A stretch of DNA of 64,000 bases from Hyphomonadaceae bacterium (GTDB lineage: Bacteria; Pseudomonadota; Alphaproteobacteria; Caulobacterales; Aquidulcibacteraceae), in contig JAIELJ010000011.1 in NCBI GenBank assembly GCA_019753105.1, positions 62,001-126,000 of the forward strand, read 5' to 3'. Under the pieces are notes generated by a model. That model searched no databases. It was not told where the DNA came from and was given only the letters and a program-made list of their open reading frames with translations. The stretch's first letter is position 1. Every line of letters begins with the position of its first letter. A program made the position numbers and the translations under genes. Shown piece by piece: positions 1 through 7,546 of this stretch.

Positions 1-618
1 GCGCGGGGCTTCGATATCGACGTCAGCTATTTCGTGATGGAGTTCGACAATCAAATCGTGCCCGCTTCGGTCGCCGGCGGCGCAGGCGCCACTCTCACCA
101 GCGCGGGTGAAACGCGTCACGCCGGCCTTGAGGCCACCGCGCGCTATTCGCTGCGCGACGCCGGCGTCATGCAGCGCGACGATCTTTATCTGCGCACCGC
201 CATAACGTGGGTTAGCGAAGCGGAGTATGTCGGCGATCGCTTCTCCAACGTTTCAGGATTTGGCGCCGTGTCCGTCACCGGCAATCGCCTGCCTTACGCG
301 CCCGAGTGGATCGTCTCGGCGGCTGTCGGCTACGAATGGGGCGACTGGCTGAACCTGCAAGCCGAGCTGCAATACACCGGCGAGATGTTCACCGACGATC
401 TCAACACGGTTGCGCCCACCGCCAACGGGCAACGCGGCCTCATTGAAGACGCAGCCATCGTCAATCTCGCGGCGAATTACACGCCAGGCGGCGATGACGT
501 GACCTACTTCGTCACGATGAAGAACGTGTTCGACGAACTCTACATCGTCGACCGCGCCCGCGGCATCCTCCCCGGCGCACCACGCATGGTGCAGGCGGGA
601 TTGAGCCTGCGGTTCTAA
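1..618 (+). CDS. TonB-dependent receptor, C-terminal part (5' end outside window)
   Basis: The reading frame is open from the first base and ends at a TAA, so only the last 205 or so residues are present. They read as amphipathic beta-strands of an outer-membrane barrel: alternating aromatic and polar residues, an NVFDELY strand typical of the last strands of TonB-dependent receptors, and a terminal ...SLRF with the aromatic last residue used by the Bam machinery. Such receptors import iron chelates, vitamins or sugars with energy from TonB; the plug domain and TonB box that could hint at substrate lie outside the window. It overlaps the convergent msrA by four bases at the stop codons. Family call fairly sure, substrate unknown. 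Confidence 0.85.
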   Translation, partial: ARGFDIDVSYFVMEFDNQIVPASVAGGAGATLTSAGETRHAGLEATARYSLRDAGVMQRDDLYLRTAITWVSEAEYVGDRFSNVSGFGAVSVTGNRLPYAPEWIVSAAVGYEWGDWLNLQAELQYTGEMFTDDLNTVAPTANGQRGLIEDAAIVNLAANYTPGGDDVTYFVTMKNVFDELYIVDRARGILPGAPRMVQAGLSLRF

Positions 619-1223
619 CGCCGCCAAACCTGGCGCAGCACGCGATCGCGGCCGCAGCCGGCGCGGTACGCGGCGTATTGCATCGGATTACGCCGCGCGT
701 AGTCGCGGTGATATTCTTCCGCCGGCCAGAACGTCGCTGCGTCGAGCACCGGCGTCAGCACGCGGCCATTGACGCGGCCTGACGCGATGATCTCGCGCTT
801 GCTTGCTTCTGCAATCGGGCGCTGCGCGGCGGTTGCAAAAATCGCCGTGCGATAGCTTGAGCCGCGATCGCAGAACTGGCCGCCATCGTCGGTCGGATCG
901 ACTAACGGCCAATAGCGCGCGAGCAATTGCTCGTATGAGATGCGGCCGGAATCGTAACGCACGCGCACAGCCTCGTAGTGGCCGGGGTGGTTCTCATAAG
1001 TCGGGTTCTCGTTGCGCCCGCCGGTATAGCCGCTCTCGACCGAGATCACGCCCGGGATCGCGCCCATGTCGTGCTCCATGCACCAGAAGCACCCACCCGC
1101 GAAGATCGCCTCCTCCACCGCGCCAGTCGGCGGCGTTTGCGGCTGCGCGGTCGCGGGCGCCGGTGGCGAGCATGCGGCGGCGGCGAGGAACAAGAGGCTG
1201 GCAAGGAGCGTGCGACGGATCAT
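615..1223 (-). CDS. msrA: Peptide-methionine (S)-S-oxide reductase MsrA, exported form
   Basis: Reduces methionine-S-sulfoxide in oxidised proteins. The family signature GGCFWCME is at residues 43-50, with Cys45 as the expected catalytic cysteine, followed by the conserved GYTGG and the N-P-x-Y-E-x-V segment (here NPTYENHPGHYEAV). The start at 1223 gives a 202-aa protein with a hydrophobic N-terminus (MIRRTLLASLLFLAAAACS) that looks like a signal peptide with a possible lipobox at Cys18, so the enzyme probably acts in the periplasm or is membrane anchored. A longer frame reaches 1319 but would bury the signal peptide. It is convergent with the receptor gene; no partner MsrB is seen nearby. 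Confidence 0.93.
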   Translation of the reverse strand: MIRRTLLASLLFLAAAACSPPAPATAQPQTPPTGAVEEAIFAGGCFWCMEHDMGAIPGVISVESGYTGGRNENPTYENHPGHYEAVRVRYDSGRISYEQLLARYWPLVDPTDDGGQFCDRGSSYRTAIFATAAQRPIAEASKREIIASGRVNGRVLTPVLDAATFWPAEEYHRDYARRNPMQYAAYRAGCGRDRVLRQVWRR

Positions 1224-1401
1224 GCTGGTGATACGTGCGAAGTCTGCGTTCGGTTGCTGATTGCGCAACCGAACCGCAGTTTCACGATTGAGTGAGAGCG
1301 TTCGCGCCGACGCGGCCACGCGTCAGGCATTGGCGCGAGCGCCACACTCACGCGCTTAAGCGCGCTTGTTCGCCGTTGAGAATTGCAGCCGCGTTATGCG
1401 G

Positions 1402-1581
1402 CTAATGATGATCCAAACCCTGTCGGATCGTTTCGATTTGTTCTTTGAGCTTAAGCTTCTGGCGCTTCATTGCCGTGAGCCGCGCGGGGTCCACGGAAGG
1501 CCTTTGGGCCTCGTTCTTGATGATAATGTCCAGATCCCGATGCCGGGCGTCGAGTTCGCGTAAACGCTGCTCGATAGCCAT
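1402..1581 (-). CDS. Small YdcH-family (DUF465) helical protein
   Basis: A 59-residue protein that reads as two antiparallel helices rich in Glu, Arg and Lys, with the family pattern of an N-terminal L-x2-L-x2-H/R-x2-L-D segment and a C-terminal L-K-x2-K-L-x-L-K-E-Q-I. Start at 1579-1581 was chosen over the longer frame (to 1650) because a strong AAAGGAGG ribosome site lies just upstream of it on the minus strand. DUF465 proteins are widespread in proteobacteria with no firm function. A second member is encoded divergently at 1799-2038, so the two make a divergent paralogous pair. Confidence 0.75.
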   Translation of the reverse strand: MAIEQRLRELDARHRDLDIIIKNEAQRPSVDPARLTAMKRQKLKLKEQIETIRQGLDHH

Positions 1582-1798
1582 CGTAGGCGCCTCCTTTAAG
1601 CCAGGGCGGTACGAAGCATGCGCTCGTTTTTTCGCGTTGTCTCCCGGCAACAGTGATTAAGTTTGCATTAATTTCGCTTGCCCTTGTTCCAGCGCGAAAA
1701 TTTCGCGGGCCGGGATGCTTTACAGCGCCTTTCTGGCGTGGCTTAGCTCGTCAAAAGACCGGCGCAAATGCGGGTTCCAACGGCGGAAATTGGGCTTC

Positions 1799-2038
1799 AT
1801 GGACGCCGACGATCCTCCTGAGTTCGACATCAATGACACGCCCGAGAAGCGGGCGCTGCGCGCGCGGCTCTCTGAGCTGCGCGAAGAGCATCGCGCGCTC
1901 GACGCGGCCATCGCTGCGCTGCAAGAGAAAACCAGCGGCGACATGCTGCAGATCGCGCGCTTGAAGCGCGGCAAATTGGTGCTGAAGGACCAAATCCAAT
2001 GGATCGAAGACAGGCTGACGCCGGACATCATCGCCTGA
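1799..2038 (+). CDS. YdcH-like (DUF465) small helical protein
   Basis: A 79-aa protein whose C-terminal 60 residues resemble the product of the divergent gene at 1402-1581: R-A-R-L-S-E-L-R-E-E-H-R-A-L-D near residue 20-35 and L-K-R-G-K-L-V-L-K-D-Q-I near residue 55-66. An acidic N-terminal tail (MDADDPPEFDINDTPEK) is extra. The ATG at 1799 was preferred over the frame's first ATG at 1715, since the intervening segment looks non-coding and the tail fits other members. The last 40 bases overlap the start of the next gene, suggesting coupling. Function of the family is unknown. Confidence 0.7.
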   Translation: MDADDPPEFDINDTPEKRALRARLSELREEHRALDAAIAALQEKTSGDMLQIARLKRGKLVLKDQIQWIEDRLTPDIIA

Positions 2039-3045
2039 AGCGTCTGCTGACGGGCGCGGCGTTGATGGCCGCCCTTCCCGGCATCGCTTACGCTGATCGT
2101 CCCGCCGACGAGAAAGGCGTGCTCTCCATCGCCGTGGAGAATGACAGCCTCTCTTCCGGCGCGGATCGCAACTACACGTCCGGCATCAAGATCGCTTACG
2201 TCTCGCCATCGGAAGGCGTGCCTGACTGGCTGCAACCCGCCGGCGCCTTCACGCGCGCGCTCTCGGGTGAGAATCCCGACTTCTGGGGCGTCGCCATCGG
2301 CCAATCGATCTTCACGCCCGAAGACATCACCGCCGTGCCCGCCCCTGCCGATCAGCATCCTTACGCGGGCTGGCTCTACATGCAGCTCATGGTCGGCGCC
2401 GAGACTCGCAACGATGCGGGCCGGCCGCTTTATCTCGACACCTACGAACTCGAACTCGGCATCGTTGGTCCGTCAGCGATGGGCGAAGAGGCGCAGCGTG
2501 GCATCCACGAATTCCTCGGCGCCCCCGATCCGCAAGGCTGGGACAGCCAGCTGGAAGACGAAATCGCCTTCGCCGTCTCGTTCGACCGCCGCTGGCGCGC
2601 ACTGCGGGGCTCTACTGATCTCGGCAATCTCGAGTTCGATCTGACGCCCAATGCCGGCGTCACCCTCGGCACGCTGCGCACCGAAGCGCGCTTGGGCGTG
2701 ATCGCCCGCGTCGGCTGGCGGATCGACAATGATTACGGCCCGCCCCGCGTGCGCCCATCGCTCTCCGGCGTCGAACACTTCGAAGGCGGCCGTCTCTCGT
2801 GGTCCTTGTTCGCAGGCGTGCAAGGCCGCGCCGTCGCACGCAATCTCTTCCTCGATGGCAACACCTGGGAAGATGACGGCCCCTCCGTCGATCGCAACCC
2901 CTACGTCGCCGATTTCCAAACCGGCTTTTCCGTCAGCGCGGGCGATTGGCGCTTGGCCTACACTTACGTGTGGCGCACCGAAGAGTTCGAGACGCAACCG
3001 ACACGGCAAGATTTTGGCGCGCTGGCGTTGAGTTGGCGGCTATAA
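1999..3045 (+). CDS. LpxR-like outer-membrane protein (DUF2219; putative lipid A deacylase)
   Basis: The protein has a signal peptide (hydrophobic residues about 14-31, ending GIAYA) and a beta-barrel body. Near the mature N-terminus it shows ENDSLSSGADRNYTSG, the counterpart of the family's ND-x-DR-x-Y-T-x-G active-site region, and a conserved PYAGWLY at about residue 116. Family members remove the 3'-acyloxyacyl chain of lipid A in the outer membrane, but many homologues are untested. The ATG at 1999 lies inside the preceding gene and has AAGGA nine bases upstream, which supports the overlap. Length, 348 aa, is near the family's usual 320-350. Activity is inferred, not shown. Confidence 0.75.
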   Translation: MDRRQADAGHHRLKRLLTGAALMAALPGIAYADRPADEKGVLSIAVENDSLSSGADRNYTSGIKIAYVSPSEGVPDWLQPAGAFTRALSGENPDFWGVAIGQSIFTPEDITAVPAPADQHPYAGWLYMQLMVGAETRNDAGRPLYLDTYELELGIVGPSAMGEEAQRGIHEFLGAPDPQGWDSQLEDEIAFAVSFDRRWRALRGSTDLGNLEFDLTPNAGVTLGTLRTEARLGVIARVGWRIDNDYGPPRVRPSLSGVEHFEGGRLSWSLFAGVQGRAVARNLFLDGNTWEDDGPSVDRNPYVADFQTGFSVSAGDWRLAYTYVWRTEEFETQPTRQDFGALALSWRL

Positions 3046-3078
3046 AAAAACCGCCTCGGGGCGCTTGCTCCGAGGCGG
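3044..3078. terminator. Bidirectional intrinsic terminator
   Basis: A perfect 9-bp inverted repeat (CCGCCTCGG at 3051-3059, CCGAGGCGG at 3070-3078) sits between the convergent LpxR-like and RcnB-like genes. Seven A residues at 3044-3050 give a U-tract for transcripts of the minus strand, so it is strongest for the RcnB-like gene; on the plus strand only a weak T-rich tail follows. Confidence 0.85.
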
Positions 3079-3102
3079 CATTCTCTCGTCATTCGTTGGC
3101 GA

Positions 3103-4011
3103 TCAGCGCGAGCTGTTCAAGATCACCTGAGCGATCAGGCCGCCCGCGATAGCGGCGAGCAGAAAGTCGCCGCTGTCATTGCGGACCCAATGATAGCCGC
3201 GCGGTGGCTGGCGCAGACTGCGATTGGTGCGGTAGTCAACTTGCTGGTAGCGGCCTTGGTAATAGCCCAGCCGCTGACCGCGTTGCCACGGCTGATAGCC
3301 ATAGACGATGTCGTCACGGCCATAGCGGCCTTCCGGAGGCGGCCCATAGGTCCACTGATTGTTGCGATAATAGCCGTTGTGACGGCTCTCATCCCAACGC
3401 GCATCGCTGCGCGCATCGCGCCATGATTGGCGGCGATCGCGCGGCTCATAGCCACTAATCACAACGCGCATGACCCGGCCCTGGCGATTGATCAGCAGAT
3501 AGTCGCCGCGATCGTCGCGGACCCAACTTTGGCCGCGGGTTGGCGCGGGCAATTGCTCGCGGCGATAATCGACTTGCTGAAAGCTGGAACGATAAGACCC
3601 AATCCGTTGGCCGATGCTCCAAGGCTGATAGCCAAGCGCAAAGCCCGGACGTCCGTAGCGGTCCGCTGCCGGCTCGCCATAGGTCCAGCGCGTGTTTTCG
3701 TAATAGCCGTTGTGACGATTGCGATTCCAACGGGCGTTGCGATTGCCGTCACGCCAGACTTCGCGGCGATCACGCGCGTCGCCACGTTGTGCGCCGTCTC
3801 GGTCGTCGCGGTCGCCACGATCGGCGCGATCGTCACGTCCGTTGCGCGTATCGCGATCATCGCGATCCTCTTGCTGCGGACGTTGGTACTGCACGTTTTG
3901 AAGCGGCTGGTCGTTGCGCAATAAGTCTTGTTGTGCCGACGCGGATGCGATCGCGAGCGGGCTGACGAGCGCCAGCGCCGCCACGGCGGTGAAAAGTGTG
4001 CTGCGTTTCAT
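3103..4011 (-). CDS. Secreted protein with two RcnB-like domains
   Basis: A signal peptide (residues 1-26, ending ASASA-QQ) is followed by a charged stretch of RDDRD-type repeats (about 48-90) and then two copies of one module. Each copy starts with RHNGYY and WTYG (about residues 98-111 and 211-224), then Y/QPWxxGQRxGxY, then QQVDYR and a W-V-R-(D/N)-D-x-G-D-(Y/F)-L-L motif, which is the RcnB core. RcnB in E. coli is a periplasmic protein needed for nickel/cobalt homeostasis; the alphaproteobacterial relatives are mostly uncharacterised. The second copy ends in the usual hydrophobic AAIAGGLIAQVIL tail, the first is interrupted by LLINRQGRVMRVVI. A stand-alone gene with its own terminator. 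Confidence 0.8.
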   Translation of the reverse strand: MKRSTLFTAVAALALVSPLAIASASAQQDLLRNDQPLQNVQYQRPQQEDRDDRDTRNGRDDRADRGDRDDRDGAQRGDARDRREVWRDGNRNARWNRNRHNGYYENTRWTYGEPAADRYGRPGFALGYQPWSIGQRIGSYRSSFQQVDYRREQLPAPTRGQSWVRDDRGDYLLINRQGRVMRVVISGYEPRDRRQSWRDARSDARWDESRHNGYYRNNQWTYGPPPEGRYGRDDIVYGYQPWQRGQRLGYYQGRYQQVDYRTNRSLRQPPRGYHWVRNDSGDFLLAAIAGGLIAQVILNSSR

Positions 4012-4079
4012 GGGGGGATTGTTCTTTCTACCCTCACTAAACGCGTGACAGCGCTTTAGGGGGCCGAGACGGAGCGCAC

Positions 4080-4277
4080 CTATGCTCTCGCTTGCTCACA
4101 ACACCGCGTGATCATCATCACGGCGAGACTATCGGCATCGAGCCGCTTGATCAGCGATCCGACAAATCCTTCCGCCAACAAAGCATTGGCGACCTTGTGC
4201 CAATGCTTGTAGCGCCCGCTTTCGGCCAATTCGTAAGCGCGCCGCCGCATAGAAAAATAGAGCGTATCGTCTGTCAT
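4080..4277 (-). CDS. Small hypothetical protein
   Basis: A 65-aa frame (start MTDDTLYFSMRRRAYELAES at 4277; a longer start at 4310 is possible). It reads as a helical, soluble protein with RRRAYELAESGRYKHWHKVANALLAEGF, an arrangement of a basic helix, an aromatic-rich turn and an L-x-x-E-G-F that I have seen in small alphaproteobacterial proteins of unknown role. No clear Shine-Dalgarno precedes either start, so translation is less certain than for its neighbours. Codon choice (GC-rich third positions) is compatible with a real gene. No function is proposed. Confidence 0.5.
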   Translation of the reverse strand: MTDDTLYFSMRRRAYELAESGRYKHWHKVANALLAEGFVGSLIKRLDADSLAVMMITRCCEQARA

Positions 4278-4429
4278 GACGCGACCATGCTGAAGCAGAG
4301 ATAGGTGCATAAGTGGCGATTGCTAAATCGTCCGTACGATATCGCACAGACTACATCCGCGAAGCTCCTTAACGCAGTAATTGGAGCCGGGGGGCTTCTC
4401 GGCTTGGTCAGAACGGTTCTGGCACAGCG

Positions 4430-4459
4430 CGAAACGGCCTCTTTCGGGAGGCCGTTTCG
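4430..4459. terminator. Stem-loop, 11-bp perfect stem, upstream of small Cys/His protein
   Basis: CGAAACGGCCT (4430-4440) pairs perfectly with AGGCCGTTTCG (4449-4459) around an 8-base loop. It is followed by TTCCTCTTGGAG, a weak pyrimidine tail that runs into the ribosome site of the gene starting at 4480. It may be a terminator of an upstream transcript or a structured 5' leader of that gene; nothing in the sequence decides between them. Confidence 0.5.
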
Positions 4460-4479
4460 TTCCTCTTGGAGATTTGCCG

Positions 4480-4662
4480 ATGAAGCTAGAACAGCGTGCA
4501 CAAAATTGCGCGCCGTCCGTTGACGGCGATCAGCACAAGATCTGCAGTGTCTGCGGCCAAGCGTACGACGCCTTCGACTTCACGCAGCATTCTCATCACG
4601 CGAGCGCCGAACACGCGCCAATGAAGCACGCCGAGGAGTCGAAAACGTCATCGTCGACTTAA
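4480..4662 (+). CDS. Small Cys/His-rich protein, possible zinc-binding
   Basis: A 60-aa protein with KICSVCGQAYDAFDFTQHSHH at residues 19-39: a Cys-x2-Cys knuckle followed by a cluster of histidines, so a zinc-finger-like site (C22, C25, H36, H38, H39) is plausible. The start at 4480 has TTGGAG about nine bases upstream. A histidine-rich tail (HHASAEHAPMKHAEE) follows. It sits alone after the stem-loop at 4430-4459. Similar short Cys-x2-Cys proteins occur in rhizobia and caulobacters without known roles; I cannot name the family. The binding of a metal is inferred from residues only. Confidence 0.6.
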   Translation: MKLEQRAQNCAPSVDGDQHKICSVCGQAYDAFDFTQHSHHASAEHAPMKHAEESKTSSST

Positions 4663-4699
4663 AAAACGAGCGACCCCTCCGGTGGCGAAGGGGCCGCTC
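4661..4699. terminator. Hairpin with A6/T6 tract
   Basis: GAGCG-A-CCCCT (4668-4678) pairs with AGGGG-C-CGCTC (4689-4699), with one internal mismatch. The A6 run at 4661-4666 makes this a good intrinsic terminator for minus-strand transcripts; on the plus strand it can only act as a stem after the gene ending at 4662. No convincing minus-strand gene upstream of it was found. Confidence 0.55.
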
Positions 4700-4947
4700 T
4701 ACGCCGGCGGCGGTCGGGGGGACTGGTGTCATCGGCGTAGCGTTTGTTTCGCACACAACGCAGCCGCGATCTGTCCGACATCGTGCACGAGCAACACAAA
4801 TCGTGCTGACGGCTGTCCCGTTGCAGCGGGACTCGCCGATTGCGTGCTGAGAAACGCGCAGCCTGTGATAAGGTCCGCTCTTCAGCAACAAAACGACGTG
4901 CTTTGCGCCGCCCGATCGGGCGGCCGAACGCGCGTGGAGCATTTAGA

Positions 4948-5172
4948 ATGGCGCATTTCGATCGGGTTGGAACTCAGCCTGGGAACGCAGCCCCGGCAAC
5001 AACGCTCCAAATCACACTGAAGCGTCGCATCTGGCGCATCACGCTCGATGGCGTGTTCTACGGCGATTATCGTACGCAAAGCCACGCGGACGCCAGCGCC
5101 ACAGCAGCCGCCGCCGCGTTGCGCAAACAAGGCCGCACCATCAACATTGTCGCGCCGAGGACCATCACATGA
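4948..5172 (+). CDS. Small hypothetical protein translationally coupled to the repeat protein
   Basis: A 74-aa soluble protein. The start at 4948 has GGAG nine bases upstream. Residues about 20-70 form an alternating pattern (TLKRRIWRITLDGVFYGDYR, then an Ala-rich helix, then TINIVAP) suggesting a small beta-alpha-beta fold, reminiscent in layout of DUF2188-type domains, but I cannot assign it. Its stop codon overlaps the next start (ATGA at 5169-5172), so the two are very likely one transcript and coupled in translation. It lacks a signal peptide whereas its partner is secreted. Confidence 0.6.
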   Translation: MAHFDRVGTQPGNAAPATTLQITLKRRIWRITLDGVFYGDYRTQSHADASATAAAAALRKQGRTINIVAPRTIT

Positions 5173-5903
5173 TGAAGCCGATGCTGCTCGCACTCGCCTT
5201 GTCGCTTGCGACAGCAATCCCAGCGAGCGCACAGACTGATGCGCCCCCTGCCAACTCTCACGCGAGTGCTTACGGCGACGGCTGGGCCTGCGACTATGGC
5301 TATGAAAGCACCGGCGCCGCTTGTCTCGCCATTGCGCTCCCCGCCAACGCGCGCCTGCGCGCCCGCGGTGATGGCTGGGAGTGCGTGCGCGGGTTTCGCA
5401 GCGATGGCCAAGCGTGCCGCGCGATTATCCTCCCAGAACACGCATTCCTGGCGGAGTATTCCGGCGGTAACGGTTGGGAATGCGAGCGGGGCTATGTCTC
5501 ACGTTTGGATCGATGCATGGAGGTCGCGATCCCAGCCAACGCGTTCTTGAACGATCGCGGCGACGATTGGGAATGCGAGCGCGGCTTCAGCCGCGAAGGC
5601 AATGGCTGCAATGTATTGGTGCTGCCCGAAGGCGCGTATTTGAATCGCTACGCGACGCGCGGTTGGGAGTGCGGCAGACGCTACATGGTCTCTGGATCTG
5701 CATGCGCTGCGGTGATCATTCCTGAGAACGCATTCCTCAACCGGCGCGGTGACGGCTGGGTTTGCGAACACGGTTTTGCACGTGTCGCGGAAGCATGCGC
5801 TGCTGTTATTCTGCCGGAGAATGCGCACATCAATGCCGCCGGAAGCGGATGGGATTGCAACCCGCCTTACAGACGGCGTGACGACGTATGCGTGGCAGCT
5901 TGA
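5169..5903 (+). CDS. Secreted protein of seven ~31-residue two-cysteine repeats
   Basis: A cleavable signal peptide (residues 1-22, ending PASAQ) precedes seven tandem units that fill the whole mature protein. Each unit reads roughly (F/Y/H)-L-N-x-x-G-D-G-W-x-C-x2-G-(Y/F)-x6-C-x2-(V/I)-x-(L/I)-P-x-N-A; the first lacks part of its start and the last ends after its second cysteine. Fourteen cysteines in total, two per unit, could give one disulphide per repeat in the periplasm or outside the cell. I have no firm family name for the repeat. It is coupled (ATGA overlap) to the small gene at 4948-5172. No membrane anchor or catalytic motif is visible, so a structural or binding role is most likely; this is inference. 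Confidence 0.8.
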   Translation: MMKPMLLALALSLATAIPASAQTDAPPANSHASAYGDGWACDYGYESTGAACLAIALPANARLRARGDGWECVRGFRSDGQACRAIILPEHAFLAEYSGGNGWECERGYVSRLDRCMEVAIPANAFLNDRGDDWECERGFSREGNGCNVLVLPEGAYLNRYATRGWECGRRYMVSGSACAAVIIPENAFLNRRGDGWVCEHGFARVAEACAAVILPENAHINAAGSGWDCNPPYRRRDDVCVAA

Positions 5904-6018
5904 CGTGTTAGCGCATCAAGCTTGCTCAAATGGCAATGCGCGCAATCCTTGCAATCGCGCAAGCGTATAGCCAGCTTGGTGGAGTCAGAGTCTTCTGACG
6001 CTTCCGAAAGTTTCCAAC

Positions 6019-6180
6019 ATGTCGAACGACCCCAAGGTCGCGCAAGCGCCTGCGCCGAATGCCGCCAATCAAACCGATAAGAGCAACGCTGCTCCGACCG
6101 AGAAGAGCGGCATCGATCAGAGCGGAAAAGTCGATGCCAAGTCGGCAACTACGCCGCCAGCCGACGCGAAGAAAATCTAA
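6019..6180 (+). CDS. Short low-complexity hypothetical protein
   Basis: A 53-aa frame, MSNDPKVAQAPAPNAANQTD onward, made almost entirely of Ala, Pro, Asn, Lys, Asp, Ser and Thr, thus predicted to be disordered. Only a weak purine stretch (GAAAG) lies upstream of the ATG at 6019. A perfect hairpin follows the stop codon (6190-6215), which supports a transcription unit here. Small disordered proteins like this occur in related genomes, but no role is known. Codon use resembles that of the neighbours. Confidence 0.45.
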   Translation: MSNDPKVAQAPAPNAANQTDKSNAAPTEKSGIDQSGKVDAKSATTPPADAKKI

Positions 6181-6189
6181 TCTGATCGC

Positions 6190-6215
6190 CGGGAGAGTCT
6201 GAGGCGGCTCTCCCG
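6190..6215. terminator. Hairpin, 8-bp perfect stem
   Basis: CGGGAGAG (6190-6197) and CTCTCCCG (6208-6215) pair around a 10-base loop just after the short gene at 6019-6180. There is no T-run on either side, so termination would be weak or factor-assisted. Confidence 0.45.
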
Positions 6216-6287
6216 ATGACAGCACGATGCGAAGGCTAAGAGTTTCTCGCCGCTACCGATCACGCAAATTCCGGGCGCCGCCGCTCG

Positions 6288-6947
6288 CTAGAACGCCGCA
6301 AACGCCTGCGCTTGTTCAGCACGGCGCGCGTACTTCTCCGCGTACATCGCCTCATCAGCGCGCGCGATCGCGGTTTCAGGATCTTCGGTCAGCGCGATAA
6401 CATGCAAGCCGACACTGGCTTGAATACGGTGGCGCTGCCCCGCAAAGATAAGAACGCCCGCATTGATCTGGTCGCTCAAAGACGCCGCCTTAGCGCGCGC
6501 CTCTTCGGCGCCGACGCGATTGAGGATCACGCCAAACTCATCGCCGCCCAAACGGCCAACCACATCAGACTCGCGCACGCTCTCCGCCAGCAGCGTGCCG
6601 ACATGCGTCAGAATGGCGTCGCCTGCAGCGTGCCCGTAGGCGTCGTTGACGGCTTTGAAATTGTCCAAGTCGATGTAGAGCACAGCGGCCGGCGTTTTGT
6701 AGCGCTCAACCTCCGACATCGTGCGGTGCAGTTCGCGCAAGAAGCCGCGGCGGTTGAAGACTGGCGCCAGCATATCGCGGTCCGCCAACGCTTCAGCCGC
6801 AGCCAAGCGCTCGGCCATCGCCGCAGCCTCGTCCCTGAGTCGCGCCAAAACCGCCAGAGCATCGTCCGAAACGTCGCGGCGCGTCAGCCCAAGCTCTTGC
6901 AGGAGCTGGCTCGTTTCGGAACCGGACTTCGAAAGGCCAAAGGCCAT
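6288..6947 (-). CDS. Diguanylate cyclase (GGDEF domain)
   Basis: Makes cyclic di-GMP from two GTP. The active-site loop GGDEF is intact at residues 134-138 and is preceded, exactly five residues earlier, by RESD (125-128), a consensus RxxD inhibitory site, so product feedback is expected. Further GGDEF-domain marks are F-N-R-R-G-F near 64, Y-I-D-L-D-N-F-K near 91 and N-D-x-x-G-H-x-x-G-D at 101-110. The N-terminal 60 residues are a predicted helical coiled coil without membrane segments, so the enzyme is cytoplasmic with an unknown input. It is transcribed away from purE across a 110-bp gap. Confidence 0.92.
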   Translation of the reverse strand: MAFGLSKSGSETSQLLQELGLTRRDVSDDALAVLARLRDEAAAMAERLAAAEALADRDMLAPVFNRRGFLRELHRTMSEVERYKTPAAVLYIDLDNFKAVNDAYGHAAGDAILTHVGTLLAESVRESDVVGRLGGDEFGVILNRVGAEEARAKAASLSDQINAGVLIFAGQRHRIQASVGLHVIALTEDPETAIARADEAMYAEKYARRAEQAQAFAAF

Positions 6948-7057
6948 TGGGGACGCCTCTTATCCCCAGGCATGCCCTGTGGAGGTAAAGGCCGCCTTAA
7001 CTCTAGACGGCACGCCCGGCTTCCATTACTGGGCCGTTTTTTAGGAGCAGCCGAAAC

Positions 7058-7546
7058 ATGGCTACCCCCGCCCCATTGGTCGGCCTGATCATGGGCTCGA
7101 AGTCCGACTGGGACACCCTCACCCTCGCCGCCGAGACACTGAAAGCGCTTGGCGTGCCTTTCGAGGCGAAGGTCGTCTCCGCGCACCGCACGCCCCAGCG
7201 TCTCTACGAGTACGCGACTAGCGCCAAGTCGCGCGGGCTCAAAGTCATCATCGCCGGCGCCGGCGGTGCGGCGCATTTGCCGGGCATGGCCGCCTCGATG
7301 ACGCCGCTCCCCGTGCTGGGCGTGCCGATCAAGAGCCGCGAACTCAAAGGCCTCGATAGCCTGCTCTCAATCGTGCAGATGCCGCGCGGCGTGCCGGTCG
7401 GCACGCTGGCGATCGGCGAAGCAGGCGCGGTGAACGCGGCCCTGATGGCGACGTCGATCTTGGCGCTCAGCGATGAAACCCTGGCCAAGCGCCTCGACGC
7501 TTACCGCCAAGCGCAAACCGACGCCGTGAGCGAAAGCCCGACATGA
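7058..7546 (+). CDS. purE: N5-carboxyaminoimidazole ribonucleotide mutase PurE
   Basis: Converts N5-CAIR to CAIR in purine synthesis, acting after PurK. The family start motif MGSKSDW is at residues 12-18 with the nucleotide-binding serine and aspartate, followed by the conserved S-A-H-R-T-P at about 43-48 and the G-A-G-G-A-A-H-L-P segment. At 162 aa it is the normal length. TTAGGAG lies about ten bases before the ATG. The stop codon overlaps the purK start (ATGA, 7543-7546), the usual purEK arrangement. Confidence 0.96.
   Translation: MATPAPLVGLIMGSKSDWDTLTLAAETLKALGVPFEAKVVSAHRTPQRLYEYATSAKSRGLKVIIAGAGGAAHLPGMAASMTPLPVLGVPIKSRELKGLDSLLSIVQMPRGVPVGTLAIGEAGAVNAALMATSILALSDETLAKRLDAYRQAQTDAVSESPT

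Noticed and set aside
4580-4942. 120-aa minus-strand frame before the A6 hairpin
   Set aside because: Would explain the minus-strand terminator at 4661-4699, but the protein is Arg/Cys/Thr-rich with no plausible start signal.
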